DNA of 64,000 nucleotides from JACMQX01 sp044225675 (GCA_044225675.1 JBGAIH010000002.1:124001-188000), one strand, 5' to 3'. Counted from the stretch's first letter, positions 30,870 through 40,408 are shown. The notes: generated by a model from the sequence alone, not told the origin. Numbers and translations are program-made.

Positions 30870-31192
30870 CCGAACCGCAGGCTGACACCCGCCTGCTCGC
30901 TCGCGTGCCGGGACAGGCTGGCGAAGAACTCGCCCTGGCCCTTGGTGTCCATCCACTGGCCGCCGTCGAACCTGTAATGGAAGCCGCCCGCTCGTGCGGC
31001 GAGCCAGACCTCATGCAATGGCTTCTGCAGATTGATGACGATCTGGCTGCGATTGGGAAACGTCAGCGTGATCATGCCGCCGACCCGCTGGTTGTCCACA
31101 TCGGCGTCCGTCTCATCATTGATGCGGTCGCAAGAGGCCTCGACCGCCTTGAGCAAGGCTTCGGCACGATCCTGGAATTCGAGGTCGGTCAT
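30866..31192 (-). CDS. cyaY: Iron-sulfur cluster assembly protein CyaY (frataxin-like)
   Basis: Bacterial frataxin that binds iron and tunes IscS activity. The protein has 108 residues. The acidic helix 1 (MTDLEFQDRAEALLKAVEASCDRIND, with D and E clusters) is followed by the beta-sheet core ITLTFPNRSQIVINLQKPLHEVWLAARAGGFHYR. The length is normal. It converges with mrcA, sharing CTAG at the stops, and diverges from the lptM-like gene 12 bases away, matching the cyaY-lptM neighbourhood known in enterics. Confidence 0.95.
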   Translation of the reverse strand: MTDLEFQDRAEALLKAVEASCDRINDETDADVDNQRVGGMITLTFPNRSQIVINLQKPLHEVWLAARAGGFHYRFDGGQWMDTKGQGEFFASLSRHASEQAGVSLRFG

Positions 31193-31204
31193 TACAATTT
31201 GCGA

Positions 31205-31438
31205 ATGTTGAATGTCCGACGAATTCTAGTCAGCGCGATTGCCCTTGCAGGCTTCGCGGTGGCAACCGGCGGCTGTGGCCAGAAGGGTCCGCTGTATCTG
31301 CCGACCGATCCGGCCGCTGCGCAACGGGCCACGCTGCCCGAAATCATCAATTCCACCCTGCCCCTGCGATCGTCCGAGCCTGCGGCGCCGCAGCAGGTGC
31401 CCGCCGCCCCCGCAGCCCCTGCGTCGTCCGCCCGATGA
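31205..31438 (+). CDS. lptM: LptM (YifL)-like small lipoprotein
   Basis: Small outer-membrane lipoprotein of 77 residues, too short for many gene callers. The lipobox ends TGGC with the lipidated C24, followed at once by the family hallmark GQKGPLYLP. In E. coli LptM assists LptDE folding. The tail is Ala and Pro rich. Its TGA overlaps the lysA ATG as ATGA, which supports translation. The order cyaY-lptM-lysA parallels cyaY-lptM-dapF in other bacteria. Confidence 0.9.
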   Translation: MLNVRRILVSAIALAGFAVATGGCGQKGPLYLPTDPAAAQRATLPEIINSTLPLRSSEPAAPQQVPAAPAAPASSAR

Positions 31439-32712
31439 GTTCGCCCCTGCTTCCCGGCCACCCTCACATCGCCTACCGGGACGATGCGCTTTGTGTCGAA
31501 GGCCTGCCGCTTGCCGAGCTGGCGCGCACTCACGCCACACCTCTGTTCGTCTACTCCAAGGCTGCCATGCTGGAGGCCCTGGCGGCTTACCAGCGCGGCT
31601 TCGCGGGCCGCACGGTCCAGATCTGCTACGCCATGAAGGCCAACTCCTCGCTGGGCGTCCTGCAGGTCTTTGCGCAGGCGGGCTGCGGCTTCGACATCGT
31701 CTCGGGTGGCGAGCTTGATCGCGTCATCGCTGCGGGAGGCGACGTCCGCAAGGTGATCTTCTCAGGCGTCGGCAAGACACGGGCCGAGATGAAGCAGGCC
31801 CTGGAGGCGGGAATCGGCTGCTTCAACGTCGAAAGCGAGGCCGAACTGGAAGTGCTGAGCGACGTGGCAAGCCGCCTGGGCCGCGTGGCGCCGGTCAGCA
31901 TCCGCGTGAACCCCGACGTCGACCCGAAGACCCACCCCTATATCTCCACCGGCCTCAAGGGCAACAAGTTCGGCGTGGCGCAGGAGCGCACGCTGTCCAC
32001 GTACCGGCGTGCTGCCGCCCTGCCCGGCCTGCGGGTCGTCGGCATCGACTGCCACATCGGATCGCAGATCACCCAGGACGCACCCTACCTCGACGCGATG
32101 GACCGCGTGCTGGACCTGGTGGAGACGATCGAAGGCGCCGGCATTCCGATCGAACACATCGACTTCGGCGGCGGCTTGGGCATCAATTACAACGGCGACA
32201 CGCCGCCTCAGGCCGACGCCCTGTGGGCGCAGCTGTTCGAGAAACTGGATGCACGCGGCTTCGGCCAACGCAAGTTCATGATCGAGCCCGGACGCTCCCT
32301 GGTCGGCAACGCCGGCGTGTGCGTGAGCGAAGTGCTCTACCTCAAGCCGGGCGAGCTCAAGAACTTCTGCATCATCGACGCCGCGATGAACGACCTCCCG
32401 CGGCCTGCGATGTACCAGGCTTTCCACGCGATCGTCCCGGTCTTGCCGCGCAGCGGGGCTGGTACCACCTATGACGTCGTCGGCCCGATCTGTGAAAGCG
32501 GCGATTGGATCGGACGGGACCGCGAACTGGACGTGCGCCAGGGCGACCTGCTGGCGGTGCTGTCTGCGGGGGCCTACTGCATGAGCATGGCCAGCAACTA
32601 CAACACGCGGGGCCGTGCAGCAGAGGTGTTGGTGGATGGCACGCGGGCAACGCTCATCCGCGAGCGCGAAACAGCGGCCGACCAGTTCCGCGGCGAACGC
32701 CTGGTCAGTTGA
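31435..32712 (+). CDS. lysA: Diaminopimelate decarboxylase
   Basis: PLP enzyme that makes L-lysine from meso-diaminopimelate. The protein has 425 residues. The PLP lysine is K68 in CYAMKANSSLGVL, HIGSQI carries the pyridine-stacking His, and the phosphate-binding loop is GGGLGINY. EPGRSLVGNAG and the partner-subunit cysteine in GPICESGDWIGRDREL are present. It overlaps lptM by 4 bases and converges with msrQ with an 8-base tail overlap. Confidence 0.97.
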   Translation: MSSPLLPGHPHIAYRDDALCVEGLPLAELARTHATPLFVYSKAAMLEALAAYQRGFAGRTVQICYAMKANSSLGVLQVFAQAGCGFDIVSGGELDRVIAAGGDVRKVIFSGVGKTRAEMKQALEAGIGCFNVESEAELEVLSDVASRLGRVAPVSIRVNPDVDPKTHPYISTGLKGNKFGVAQERTLSTYRRAAALPGLRVVGIDCHIGSQITQDAPYLDAMDRVLDLVETIEGAGIPIEHIDFGGGLGINYNGDTPPQADALWAQLFEKLDARGFGQRKFMIEPGRSLVGNAGVCVSEVLYLKPGELKNFCIIDAAMNDLPRPAMYQAFHAIVPVLPRSGAGTTYDVVGPICESGDWIGRDRELDVRQGDLLAVLSAGAYCMSMASNYNTRGRAAEVLVDGTRATLIRERETAADQFRGERLVS

Positions 32713-33346
32713 CGGCTTTGGCAGCCGGCGCGCGAGCCGGCGTCGCCTTCCATCGGTGCCATACGCGCCACCCCAGCAGCACGCCGATGATGGCTGCGTA
32801 GATTGCCACTTCGGCAAAATCGTTCTTGCCAGCCCGCATCCAGAAGAAATGCAGCAGGCCGAGGCCGGCGATCAGGTACACCAGCCGATGCAGCAGCTGC
32901 CAGCGCCGCGCGCCCAGCGCCCGGATGGCCCGGTTGAACGAGGTGGCCGCCAGAGGCGTCAGAAGCACGAAGGCGGCGAAGCCCACCAGGATGAAAGGCC
33001 GCTTGGCGATGTCCTTGGCGATGTCGCCGATGTCGAATCCCATGTCGAACCAGCTGTAGCTGAGCAGGTGAAGAACGACATAGAAGTACGTGAAGAGCCC
33101 CAGCATGCGGCGAAACCGCGCCAGGGCGGGGCTGCGCGTCATCACACGCAGCGGCGTCACGGCCAGCGTCACGCACAGCAGCCGCAAGGTCCATTCGCCC
33201 GTCGAACGGATCAGGTACTCGGCCGGATTGGCTCCCAGCCCGCCGCTGAAGGCGCCCCAGACCAACCAGGCCAGCGGCAGCAGACACAGCGCGAACAACA
33301 GCGGCTTGGCTGCAGGATGCAGCAAGGCCTTCGCCGGCAGAGCCAT
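32705..33346 (-). CDS. msrQ: Heme-binding membrane subunit MsrQ
   Basis: Inner-membrane b-type cytochrome that feeds quinone-derived electrons to MsrP. The protein has 213 residues from the ATG at 33346, one base after the msrP stop. It has about six membrane helices of the ferric-reductase-like fold. Candidate heme ligands are in FTYFYVVLHLLSY, WQLLHRLVYL and LGLLHFFWM. The length agrees with MsrQ (about 200-215). Confidence 0.93.
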   Translation of the reverse strand: MALPAKALLHPAAKPLLFALCLLPLAWLVWGAFSGGLGANPAEYLIRSTGEWTLRLLCVTLAVTPLRVMTRSPALARFRRMLGLFTYFYVVLHLLSYSWFDMGFDIGDIAKDIAKRPFILVGFAAFVLLTPLAATSFNRAIRALGARRWQLLHRLVYLIAGLGLLHFFWMRAGKNDFAEVAIYAAIIGVLLGWRVWHRWKATPARAPAAKAVN

Positions 33347-33347
33347 C

Positions 33348-34343
33348 TCAGTAGTTCTTCTTGAGGTCCATGCCGGCGTAGAGCGAGGCCACCTGCGCCT
33401 CATAGCCGTTGAACATCAGCGTCTTGCGCTTCTTGGCGAACAGCCCATCCTCGCCGATGCGACGCTCGGTCGCCTGGCTCCAGCGCGGGTGGTCGACATT
33501 GGGGTTCACGTTGGAATAGAAGCCGTACTCCTGTGCGGCAGCCTTGTTCCAGGCGGTGCGCGGCTCCTTGTCGGTGAAGCGGATCTTGACGATGCTCTTG
33601 CCGCTCTTGAAACCGTACTTCCAGGGAACGACCAGCCGGACCGGTGCGCCGTTCTGGTTCGGCAGCACTTCGCCATACATGCCGAATGCCAGCAGCGTCA
33701 GGGGATGGTTCGCCTCGTCGAGGCGCAGGCCCTCGACGTAGGGCCAGTCGAGCACGCGCGATCCGACGAACGGCATGGTCTTGGGGTCTGCCTGACTGAT
33801 GAACTCGACGTACTTGGCGCCGGGGGCGGGTTCGACCTTGCGGATCAGCTCGCTCACCGAGTACCCGACCCAGGGGATGACCATGGACCAGCCTTCCACG
33901 CAACGCAACCGGTAGATCCGCTCTTCCTGCGCGCTGAGCTTGAGCAGGTCTTCGAGCGTGTATTTGCCAGGCTTCTTGACCATGCCTTCGATTTCAACCG
34001 TCCAGGGCTTGGTCTGGAGCGTGTGGGCGTTCCTGGCCGGATCCGCCTTGTCGGTGCCGAACTCGTAGAAGTTGTTGTAGGTGCTCGCGTCCTTGTAGTC
34101 GGTCACCTTCTCCATCGTGTTGGCGCCGGCCACACCCGACTTGGTCCCCGCCAGCGCGGCCAGCTTGCCTGGGCGGGCGACCTGCGCAAAGGCTTCCCGC
34201 GAGGCCCAGGCGGCCAGCGTCGCGCCCGCAGCGCCTGCCGCCATGAGCTTCATGAGGTCACGGCGCCCCTCGTAGACACCGCGCGGCGTGATTTCGCTGG
34301 GGATGCCGTGGTCGAAACCGTTCCTGCCTGTCTTGATCAACAT
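33348..34343 (-). CDS. msrP: Protein-methionine-sulfoxide reductase catalytic subunit MsrP
   Basis: Periplasmic molybdopterin enzyme that repairs oxidised methionines. The protein has 331 residues. The Tat signal is GRRDLMKLMAAGAAG at about 26-40. The molybdenum-ligand cysteine is C148 in YRLRCVEGWSMVIPW. The SUOX-fold segment RLVVPWKYGFKSGKSIVKIRF is present near the C-terminus. It is the first gene of the msrPQ pair. Confidence 0.96.
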   Translation of the reverse strand: MLIKTGRNGFDHGIPSEITPRGVYEGRRDLMKLMAAGAAGATLAAWASREAFAQVARPGKLAALAGTKSGVAGANTMEKVTDYKDASTYNNFYEFGTDKADPARNAHTLQTKPWTVEIEGMVKKPGKYTLEDLLKLSAQEERIYRLRCVEGWSMVIPWVGYSVSELIRKVEPAPGAKYVEFISQADPKTMPFVGSRVLDWPYVEGLRLDEANHPLTLLAFGMYGEVLPNQNGAPVRLVVPWKYGFKSGKSIVKIRFTDKEPRTAWNKAAAQEYGFYSNVNPNVDHPRWSQATERRIGEDGLFAKKRKTLMFNGYEAQVASLYAGMDLKKNY

Positions 34344-34424
34344 GTGGGTTCCTTGGGAGATATGCCGTTGCGCGATGCTGTTGGTCTGAATACGCAGACT
34401 GTTCTTACAAGGATTCAGCCGCAG

Positions 34425-35753
34425 CTACAACGTTCCGTAGCTGTGCAGGCCGCTCAGGAACATGTTCACGCCGAGGAAGGCGAAGGTGGTGACCGCCAGG
34501 CCCGCCAGCGCCCACCATGCGGCGACCGTGCCGCGCAGGCCCTTCATGAGCCGCATGTGCAGCCAGGCAGCGTAGTTGAGCCAGACGATCAAGGCCCAGG
34601 TTTCCTTCGGATCCCAGCTCCAGTAGCCACCCCAGGCCTCGGCAGCCCACAAGGCACCGAGCACCGTGGCGATGGTGAAGAACGCGAAGCCGACCGCGAT
34701 CGACTTGTACATCACGTCGTCGAGAATCTCGAACGACGGCAGCCGCGCTGCGATGCGCCGCCGCCCCAGGAGGATTCCAGCCATGATGGCGCCGGAAATC
34801 AGCAGATAGCCCGCCCAGTACATGCCGCCAGCTTCACTCGTCGTCTTGCGGAAAACCACCGGCACGAAGCACAGTACGATACCGAGCAGCAGCAGCGGCG
34901 TGAGCCGGTACCAGCGGGTTTCATCGGCCTGCTGCTTGATGAGATAGGCGAATGCCACCATGGCAGCGAGCGCAAAAGTGCCATAGCCGATGAAGTTGGC
35001 AGGCACGTGCAGCTTCATCCACCAGCTCTTGAGCGCGGGCACCAGCGGCTGGATCTCGTGGGCCTCGCGCACCACCGTGTACCACAGCAGGAAGCCGACC
35101 GCCGCACTGACCACCAGCATGACAAAGGCGCCCAGGGAGCGGGTGTTGTACTGCTCTTCGAAGTACAGATAGAAGGCCGCCGTCATCCAGCAGAACAGCA
35201 CGAACACTTCGTACAGGTTGCTCACCGGGATATGCCCGATGTCGGGGCCGAGCAGGTAGCTCTCGTACCAGCGCATCATCGTGCCGATCAGCGCCATGGT
35301 GACGGCGACCCAGGCCAGGCGGGAGCCGATCAGTTCCATCGCGGCCGTCTGGCTGCGCGAGACCACGCCCAGCCAGTAGAAGATGGTGCTCATGAAGAAC
35401 ACCACGCTCATCCAGAGGATGGCCGACTGGCTGGAGAGAAAGTACTTGAGCCAGAACACCGTTTCGGCGCGGGCCAGGCTGCCCTGGTACGAGGCAATGC
35501 CCAGAAGCGAGAACCCCGCCACGACGAGCATGAGCACACGCAACGGCCGCCAGAACCATCCGAGCCAGATCGTCGCCGGGATGGCGGCCAGCAGGATGCC
35601 CTTCTCATACACATCCATCCACGCCGCATAGCGCGAGAAGGCAAACAGCCCTCCCGCTGCGACCAGCACGGCGAAGATCCAGTCGAACGCATTGCGCCGG
35701 GCCAGCCAGCCTTCATTGAGCAGGATGGTGTTCGATTGAGTGGCTGAGTTCAT
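34425..35753 (-). CDS. ccsB: Cytochrome c biogenesis protein CcsB/CcsA (System II heme handling)
   Basis: Membrane partner of ResB that moves heme across the inner membrane and attaches it to apocytochromes c. The protein has 442 residues and about eight membrane segments. The tryptophan-rich WWD motif WGGYWSWDPKETW lies at about 375-390, with conserved His residues in neighbouring loops. Its ATG overlaps the resB stop as ATGA. Nomenclature varies between CcsA and CcsB. Confidence 0.95.
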   Translation of the reverse strand: MNSATQSNTILLNEGWLARRNAFDWIFAVLVAAGGLFAFSRYAAWMDVYEKGILLAAIPATIWLGWFWRPLRVLMLVVAGFSLLGIASYQGSLARAETVFWLKYFLSSQSAILWMSVVFFMSTIFYWLGVVSRSQTAAMELIGSRLAWVAVTMALIGTMMRWYESYLLGPDIGHIPVSNLYEVFVLFCWMTAAFYLYFEEQYNTRSLGAFVMLVVSAAVGFLLWYTVVREAHEIQPLVPALKSWWMKLHVPANFIGYGTFALAAMVAFAYLIKQQADETRWYRLTPLLLLGIVLCFVPVVFRKTTSEAGGMYWAGYLLISGAIMAGILLGRRRIAARLPSFEILDDVMYKSIAVGFAFFTIATVLGALWAAEAWGGYWSWDPKETWALIVWLNYAAWLHMRLMKGLRGTVAAWWALAGLAVTTFAFLGVNMFLSGLHSYGTL

Positions 35754-37882
35754 GATGTGACCTGCAGAAGTCTGGATTTCAACTGTTCGAATTCCTTGTC
35801 CCCGTCGAGCGTCTTGCGATTGGTCGACAGCGCCATGACGGCGCGGGAGGCACCGCCTTCACCCGAAGGCGACGGCGCGAGCCAGACCCAGACACGGCGC
35901 TCGCGAACATACAGCATCGCAAAAACCCCCAGAATGAGCAAGGCGCAACCCAGGTAGACAATGTTGCGCCCAGGGGCACGGGCCACCTGGAAGACGCTCG
36001 CCTGCACCTGGGTGAAGTCTGTCAGCTGAAAGGCCACCGGCGCGGGATACAGGTGCGCATCACTGAGCGACAACACGGCCTGGTTCATGAAAGCCTGGGT
36101 CTTCTCGCCGGGCTCCAGCGGGGCCAGCCCATTGCGCTCGCGCGACAGCTGCAGCAACTCGAACAGGGTTCCGTTGAGGATCCGAACCAGCACCTCCCCC
36201 GCCCTCGCGCGTTCGGCCTGCGGTACGTTGGCCTCCATGAAATCGGAGATGGCCTGCAAGCCGCCGCCGGGTTTGCCGTCCCGCCCGGCGCCCTCCGCTC
36301 CCGCAAACAGGCCAAGCGCGCGCGCGGCCGATCCCGCGAGCTGAGTCGCGAGTTCGGGACGCGTGCGGTCCACGGCCTTGAGCGAATAGCGGCGGACAGC
36401 CTCTTCGCGCAGAGCCGGATCGGCCAGCGCGGCGCGCAGCCTCATGAAGCCGTCCATGCTGCCCTGCTCATCGGCTGGCACCCGCAGATAGCGGAACGAC
36501 TCGGCCGGCGTATCCCTCAGGCCCATCAGGAACACGGGGCCACCGCCGTCGCCCATGTCGACCGGCAACATGTAGTTGTGGAATTCCCGAGCCTGGCCCG
36601 CCGCATCGCGCAGCTTGTACGTGATGCTGGGCCCCACGTTGCGCAGCTCCTTGCGGGTCACGGTCTTGTTGGCGGCTCCCAGGCGCGAGCCGATCGACTC
36701 GCCCAGGTCGACCTTGCGCACGTCGGCCCCGGAGCCCGAAGCGCCGCCGAAGTTCTCGACGTTGATGACGCGCAGGCCGGTGTACTCGAGCGTCATCTTC
36801 TCCTGGCCGTTGGTGATGGCCGTGCTGCCACCGATGATGCCGTCCACCTCGAACGGGCGGGCGGCGGCGGCCATCGGAACAGCCTTGAGCTTGACGCTCG
36901 AGCCGCCGTCGTCGAAGCTCGACTGGTAGATCTCGACGCCCTTGTAGCTGGCCGGGTGGTTGACCTCCACCCGCGCCGGAATCTGCTCGCCCGTGGCGCG
37001 GTCATGGATGACGATCTCGCTGGCAAACAGCTTGGGCATGCCGGTGGAATAGTGCTCCACGATGAACTTCTTGAGCTCGATCGAGAAAGGCAGATCCTGC
37101 AGCAGGATGCCGCCAGGCTGGTTCAGGATGGCCGTGCCCGATTGCGTGCCCTCTGCCACCATCAGGTTGCCGCGAAAGGTCGGGTTGCGCTCGCTCAGCC
37201 GGTGTTCGGGCTTGACGTCCGCGATCATGCCGCCCCCGGTGTAGGGCGTCTTGCCATTGAGGAGCATCTGCGCCCGGACGACGAGGTCGCCGTCAAGCAG
37301 CCCGCCGATGCAGACCAGCACGATGGCACTGTGCGCGGCGATGTAGCCGACCTTGTTGGCAGCACCCGCCTTGGCGGCAACCATCCAGCCGGAGCCTTCG
37401 GCGGTGTCACGGCGCTGCAGCTTGACCTTCCAGCCGCCGCTGGCCAGGGTCTTGCCGATTCGCGTTGCCGCGGCCTCGGGGTCTTCGGCCAGTGCCGCCT
37501 CCGCCTTGTGCCCGAAGGCCTTGAGACTTTGCTCGCGGATGTTTTCCTTGTAGGCCTTGAGGTCCGCAATGATCTTGGGCGTATTGCGTGCAATGCACAG
37601 CGAGGTGCTCGTCACCAGAAAGGCAAGGATGAGCAGGAACCACCAGGCGCTGTACACCGTGGGCAGGTTCGCGGCCGAAAAGACGCCGGCCCAGAACGGC
37701 CCGAACTGGTTGACGTAGTTGACCGCCGGCTCGTTCTGCTTGAGGACCGTGCCGATGACCGAGGCGATGCAGATGACCGTCAGCAGGGAAATCGCGAACC
37801 GCATGGACGACAGCAGCTCCACCGCGCTGCGCAAGCCGCGCGAGCCGTGGTTCAGGCGAAGGCCATCGGTGGAGTCGGTCAT
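35750..37882 (-). CDS. resB: ResB-like cytochrome c biogenesis protein
   Basis: System II apocytochrome c handling protein. The protein has 710 residues, with membrane segments near residues 30-50, 80-100 and 170-190, a large periplasmic domain, and a last helix at about 645-665 (IVYLGCALLILGVFAMLYV). N-terminal features include LLSSMRFAISLLTVICIASVIGTVLKQNEP. It is translationally coupled to ccsB. The length is at the upper end for ResB. Confidence 0.95.
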   Translation of the reverse strand: MTDSTDGLRLNHGSRGLRSAVELLSSMRFAISLLTVICIASVIGTVLKQNEPAVNYVNQFGPFWAGVFSAANLPTVYSAWWFLLILAFLVTSTSLCIARNTPKIIADLKAYKENIREQSLKAFGHKAEAALAEDPEAAATRIGKTLASGGWKVKLQRRDTAEGSGWMVAAKAGAANKVGYIAAHSAIVLVCIGGLLDGDLVVRAQMLLNGKTPYTGGGMIADVKPEHRLSERNPTFRGNLMVAEGTQSGTAILNQPGGILLQDLPFSIELKKFIVEHYSTGMPKLFASEIVIHDRATGEQIPARVEVNHPASYKGVEIYQSSFDDGGSSVKLKAVPMAAAARPFEVDGIIGGSTAITNGQEKMTLEYTGLRVINVENFGGASGSGADVRKVDLGESIGSRLGAANKTVTRKELRNVGPSITYKLRDAAGQAREFHNYMLPVDMGDGGGPVFLMGLRDTPAESFRYLRVPADEQGSMDGFMRLRAALADPALREEAVRRYSLKAVDRTRPELATQLAGSAARALGLFAGAEGAGRDGKPGGGLQAISDFMEANVPQAERARAGEVLVRILNGTLFELLQLSRERNGLAPLEPGEKTQAFMNQAVLSLSDAHLYPAPVAFQLTDFTQVQASVFQVARAPGRNIVYLGCALLILGVFAMLYVRERRVWVWLAPSPSGEGGASRAVMALSTNRKTLDGDKEFEQLKSRLLQVTS

Positions 37883-37905
37883 GGGTTGCTCGTGTCCAAA
37901 GTCAA

Positions 37906-37939
37906 AGGGGCGGGCCCACCGATCGATGAGCCCGCCCCT
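37906..37939 (-). terminator. Terminator-like hairpin after the cytochrome c4 gene
   Basis: A 10-bp stem, AGGGGCGGGC paired with GCCCGCCCCT, with a 14-nt loop. On the minus strand it is followed by TTTGAC. It lies 56 bases after the cytochrome c4 stop and ahead of resB, so it likely separates the two transcripts. Confidence 0.7.
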
Positions 37940-37994
37940 CTTAGGGTTGGTTGGCCGCGTTAAGTTTCAAATCGCACAGCCCAGAGGCCCGCGA

Positions 37995-38723
37995 TCAGCG
38001 CAGGCCCGCGATGTAGTCGGCCACGGCCTTGATTTCACGGTCGTTCATCTTGGCTGCAATCTGCGTCATCTGCACGCTGTTCTTGCGCACGCCATCGCGG
38101 AAGGCCGTCAGCTGGGCAGCGGTGTACACCGCGTGCTGGCCGGACAGGCGCGGAAACTGGGCGGGAATGCCGGAGCCATTGGGGCTGTGGCAGCCGGCAC
38201 AGGCGGCGACCTGACGGTCGGGGATGCCGCCGCGGTAGATGCGCTCACCCAACGAGACCATGGCCTTGTCCTTGGCGAAACCAGGCTTGCCCTTCTGACC
38301 GGCAGCCCACCAGGAAATGTTCTTCATGTCCTCGTCGCTCAACGCAGAGGCGAACCCCTTCATGATCGCGTTGGCACGCTTGCCGGACTTGAACTCCTGG
38401 AGTTGCTTGACCAGGTATTCCGGATGCTGCTGGGCGAGCTTGGGGTTTTCGGCAATGCTGGAGTTGCCGTCAGCGCCATGACACGCCGCGCACACGGCGG
38501 CAAAGCTGGTGCCGCCCTTGGCTGCGTCGGGCTTGGCAGCCACATTGGCCGCGGGTGCTGCGGGCGCGGCTGCAGCAGGAGCTGCGGCCGCCGAAGCGGG
38601 CTGCGCTGCAGGCGTCGCCGAAGCCGCTGCAGCAGGGGTGGCTGGCTTTTCTTCCGCGGCGAACGTGGAAAAGGCGGGGGCTGCCAGCGAGGCAGCCATC
38701 AGCAAGGTAGCTAGCAACTTCAT
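37995..38723 (-). CDS. Diheme cytochrome c4
   Basis: Periplasmic electron carrier to terminal oxidases. The protein has 242 residues with a signal peptide ending near FAA. Heme motifs are CAACH at 78-82 and CAGCH at 175-179, with axial Met candidates in IMKGFAS and VQMTQIAAKM. Residues about 27-66 form a long Ala/Pro linker not found in ordinary cytochrome c4 (about 200 residues). The adjacent resB-ccsB pair supplies heme attachment. Confidence 0.93.
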   Translation of the reverse strand: MKLLATLLMAASLAAPAFSTFAAEEKPATPAAAASATPAAQPASAAAAPAAAAPAAPAANVAAKPDAAKGGTSFAAVCAACHGADGNSSIAENPKLAQQHPEYLVKQLQEFKSGKRANAIMKGFASALSDEDMKNISWWAAGQKGKPGFAKDKAMVSLGERIYRGGIPDRQVAACAGCHSPNGSGIPAQFPRLSGQHAVYTAAQLTAFRDGVRKNSVQMTQIAAKMNDREIKAVADYIAGLR

Positions 38724-38761
38724 GTTGGGGATGAGTTTATATGCGCAAAACCTCGAGATTC

Positions 38762-38767
38762 TACAAT
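38762..38767 (+). promoter_or_regulatory. Candidate -10 box for engB
   Basis: TACAAT, 47 bases before the engB ATG, in the 91-base divergent region with cytochrome c4. On the other strand TATAAA (38741-38736) could be the cytochrome c4 -10. The -35 elements are weak on both sides. Confidence 0.35.
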
Positions 38768-38814
38768 GAGGCCTGCCGCCTCCCCCCTTTCACGCACGGA
38801 ACGCCCCCCATTTC

Positions 38815-39471
38815 ATGACCGCCACCCCTGATCATTCGGCAGATGCCAAAACCGCATCCGCCACCGCTTCGGGATGGCTGCACACCGCCCGCTTCCTGAC
38901 CACCGCGCCGCAACTGCAATTCCTGCCGGCGCTCGATGTGCCTGAAATCGCGTTCGTCGGTCGGTCCAACGCAGGCAAGTCGACCTGCATCAACACGCTG
39001 ACCCAGCAAAAGCGCCTGGCCTTCGCGTCCAAGACGCCCGGCCGCACGCAAAGCATCAACCTCTTTGCCCTGGGCAAGCAAGGCGCCACGGACGCCGTCC
39101 TGGCCGATCTTCCCGGCTACGGCTATGCGGCCGTGCCCAAGCAGGACAAACTGCGCTGGCAGCAGGTCATGGCCAACTACCTCATCACCCGAGAGAATCT
39201 GAAAGCTGTGGTGCTGCTGTGCGACCCCCGGCACGGCCTGACGGAACTGGACGAAATCCTGCTCGAAGTGATCCGCCCCCGGGTCGAGCAGGGGCTGAAG
39301 TTCCTGCTCGTGCTGACCAAGGCCGACAAGCTCAATCGCGCGGAGCAGAACAAGGCGTTGTCCATCGCCCGCCTGCAGGCCGGCGGCGGCGAAGTGCGGC
39401 TGTTCTCGGCCCTCAAGAAGCAGGGCGTCGACGAAGTCGGCTCACTCCTGTGGCAATGGGCTCATCCGTGA
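38815..39471 (+). CDS. engB: Ribosome biogenesis GTPase EngB/YsxC (YihA)
   Basis: GTPase needed for large-subunit assembly. The protein has 218 residues. G1 is GRSNAGKST at 49-57, G2 is TPGRTQ, G3 is DLPGYGYA, G4 is TKADK, and a late SALKKQG gives the G5-like element. The N-terminal 30 residues are a poorly conserved extension. It overlaps the next gene by 16 bases. Confidence 0.96.
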   Translation: MTATPDHSADAKTASATASGWLHTARFLTTAPQLQFLPALDVPEIAFVGRSNAGKSTCINTLTQQKRLAFASKTPGRTQSINLFALGKQGATDAVLADLPGYGYAAVPKQDKLRWQQVMANYLITRENLKAVVLLCDPRHGLTELDEILLEVIRPRVEQGLKFLLVLTKADKLNRAEQNKALSIARLQAGGGEVRLFSALKKQGVDEVGSLLWQWAHP

Positions 39472-40370
39472 TCGAGACCTTCCGGCGCGAGCTGCCGCAC
39501 GGCATCACGCTGAGCTGCCGGGCGGCAGGCACACCCGGGCGGCCCCTGCTGCTGTTCGTGCATGGCTTCCCGGAAGGCGCCTTCGTCTGGGACACGCTCC
39601 TCGCACATTTCGCCCACCCCGACCAGGGCGGATTTCGCTGCGTCGCCCCCAACCTGCGCGGCTTCGAAGGCTCCAGCGCTCCTGGCGACGTCAAGGCCTA
39701 TCGGCCCAAATATCTCGTTCAGGACCTGGCCGCCCTGATCAGGTCCGAAGGCGCTCCTGCCGCCTGCATCGTTGCCCACGACTGGGGCGGCGCCGTGGCA
39801 TGGAATCTCGCGAACCAGCAGCCTGAACTTGCGCGCCGGCTGGTCATCGTCAATTCGCCGCATCCTGGCACCTTCCTGCGCGACCTGCAGAGCAACGCGC
39901 AGCAGCAGGCCGCCAGCGCCTACATGAACTTCCTGATCCGTCCGGATGCCGAGCAACTGCTGGCGCAGGACGACTACCGGCGCCTGTGGGCCTTCTTCGA
40001 GGGCATGGGCGCGACCGAGGGCCCCCGCGCCTGGCTCACGCCAGCCGTCCGGGACCGTTACCGGGACGTGTGGAGCCAGGGGCTCACGGGCGGATGCAAC
40101 TACTACCGCGCCTCCCCGCTGCGGCCACCCACGCCTGAAGACCCCGCAGCGGCGGCCGTGACGATTCCGCATGAAGCTCTCATGATTTCCCTGCCCACGC
40201 TCGTCCTGTGGGGAATGCGCGATGGCGCCCTGCTGCCCTCGCTGCTTGAAGGCCTGGATGCCTACATCCCCGACCTCACGGTGCGCCGGATCGACGACGC
40301 GACCCACTGGATCGTGCACGAACAGCCTGAACGGGTGATCGACGAGATCGGGCGCTTCCTCGCGCGCTGA
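39456..40370 (+). CDS. Alpha/beta hydrolase, epoxide hydrolase-like
   Basis: The protein has 304 residues from the ATG at 39456; a GTG at 39468 overlapping the engB stop as GTGA is an alternative start. The oxyanion region is HGFPEG at 36-41. The nucleophile is Asp (D109 in AHDWGGAVAW), which points to epoxide hydrolase or haloalkane dehalogenase chemistry rather than a serine esterase. The catalytic His is H284 in DDATHWIVHE. WGMRDGALLP provides the acid region. The substrate is unknown. Confidence 0.88.
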   Translation: MGSSVIETFRRELPHGITLSCRAAGTPGRPLLLFVHGFPEGAFVWDTLLAHFAHPDQGGFRCVAPNLRGFEGSSAPGDVKAYRPKYLVQDLAALIRSEGAPAACIVAHDWGGAVAWNLANQQPELARRLVIVNSPHPGTFLRDLQSNAQQQAASAYMNFLIRPDAEQLLAQDDYRRLWAFFEGMGATEGPRAWLTPAVRDRYRDVWSQGLTGGCNYYRASPLRPPTPEDPAAAAVTIPHEALMISLPTLVLWGMRDGALLPSLLEGLDAYIPDLTVRRIDDATHWIVHEQPERVIDEIGRFLAR

Positions 40371-40408
40371 ACCGCCCGCGCAGCGCGGGACCGCAGCACG
40401 CGCTCCAC

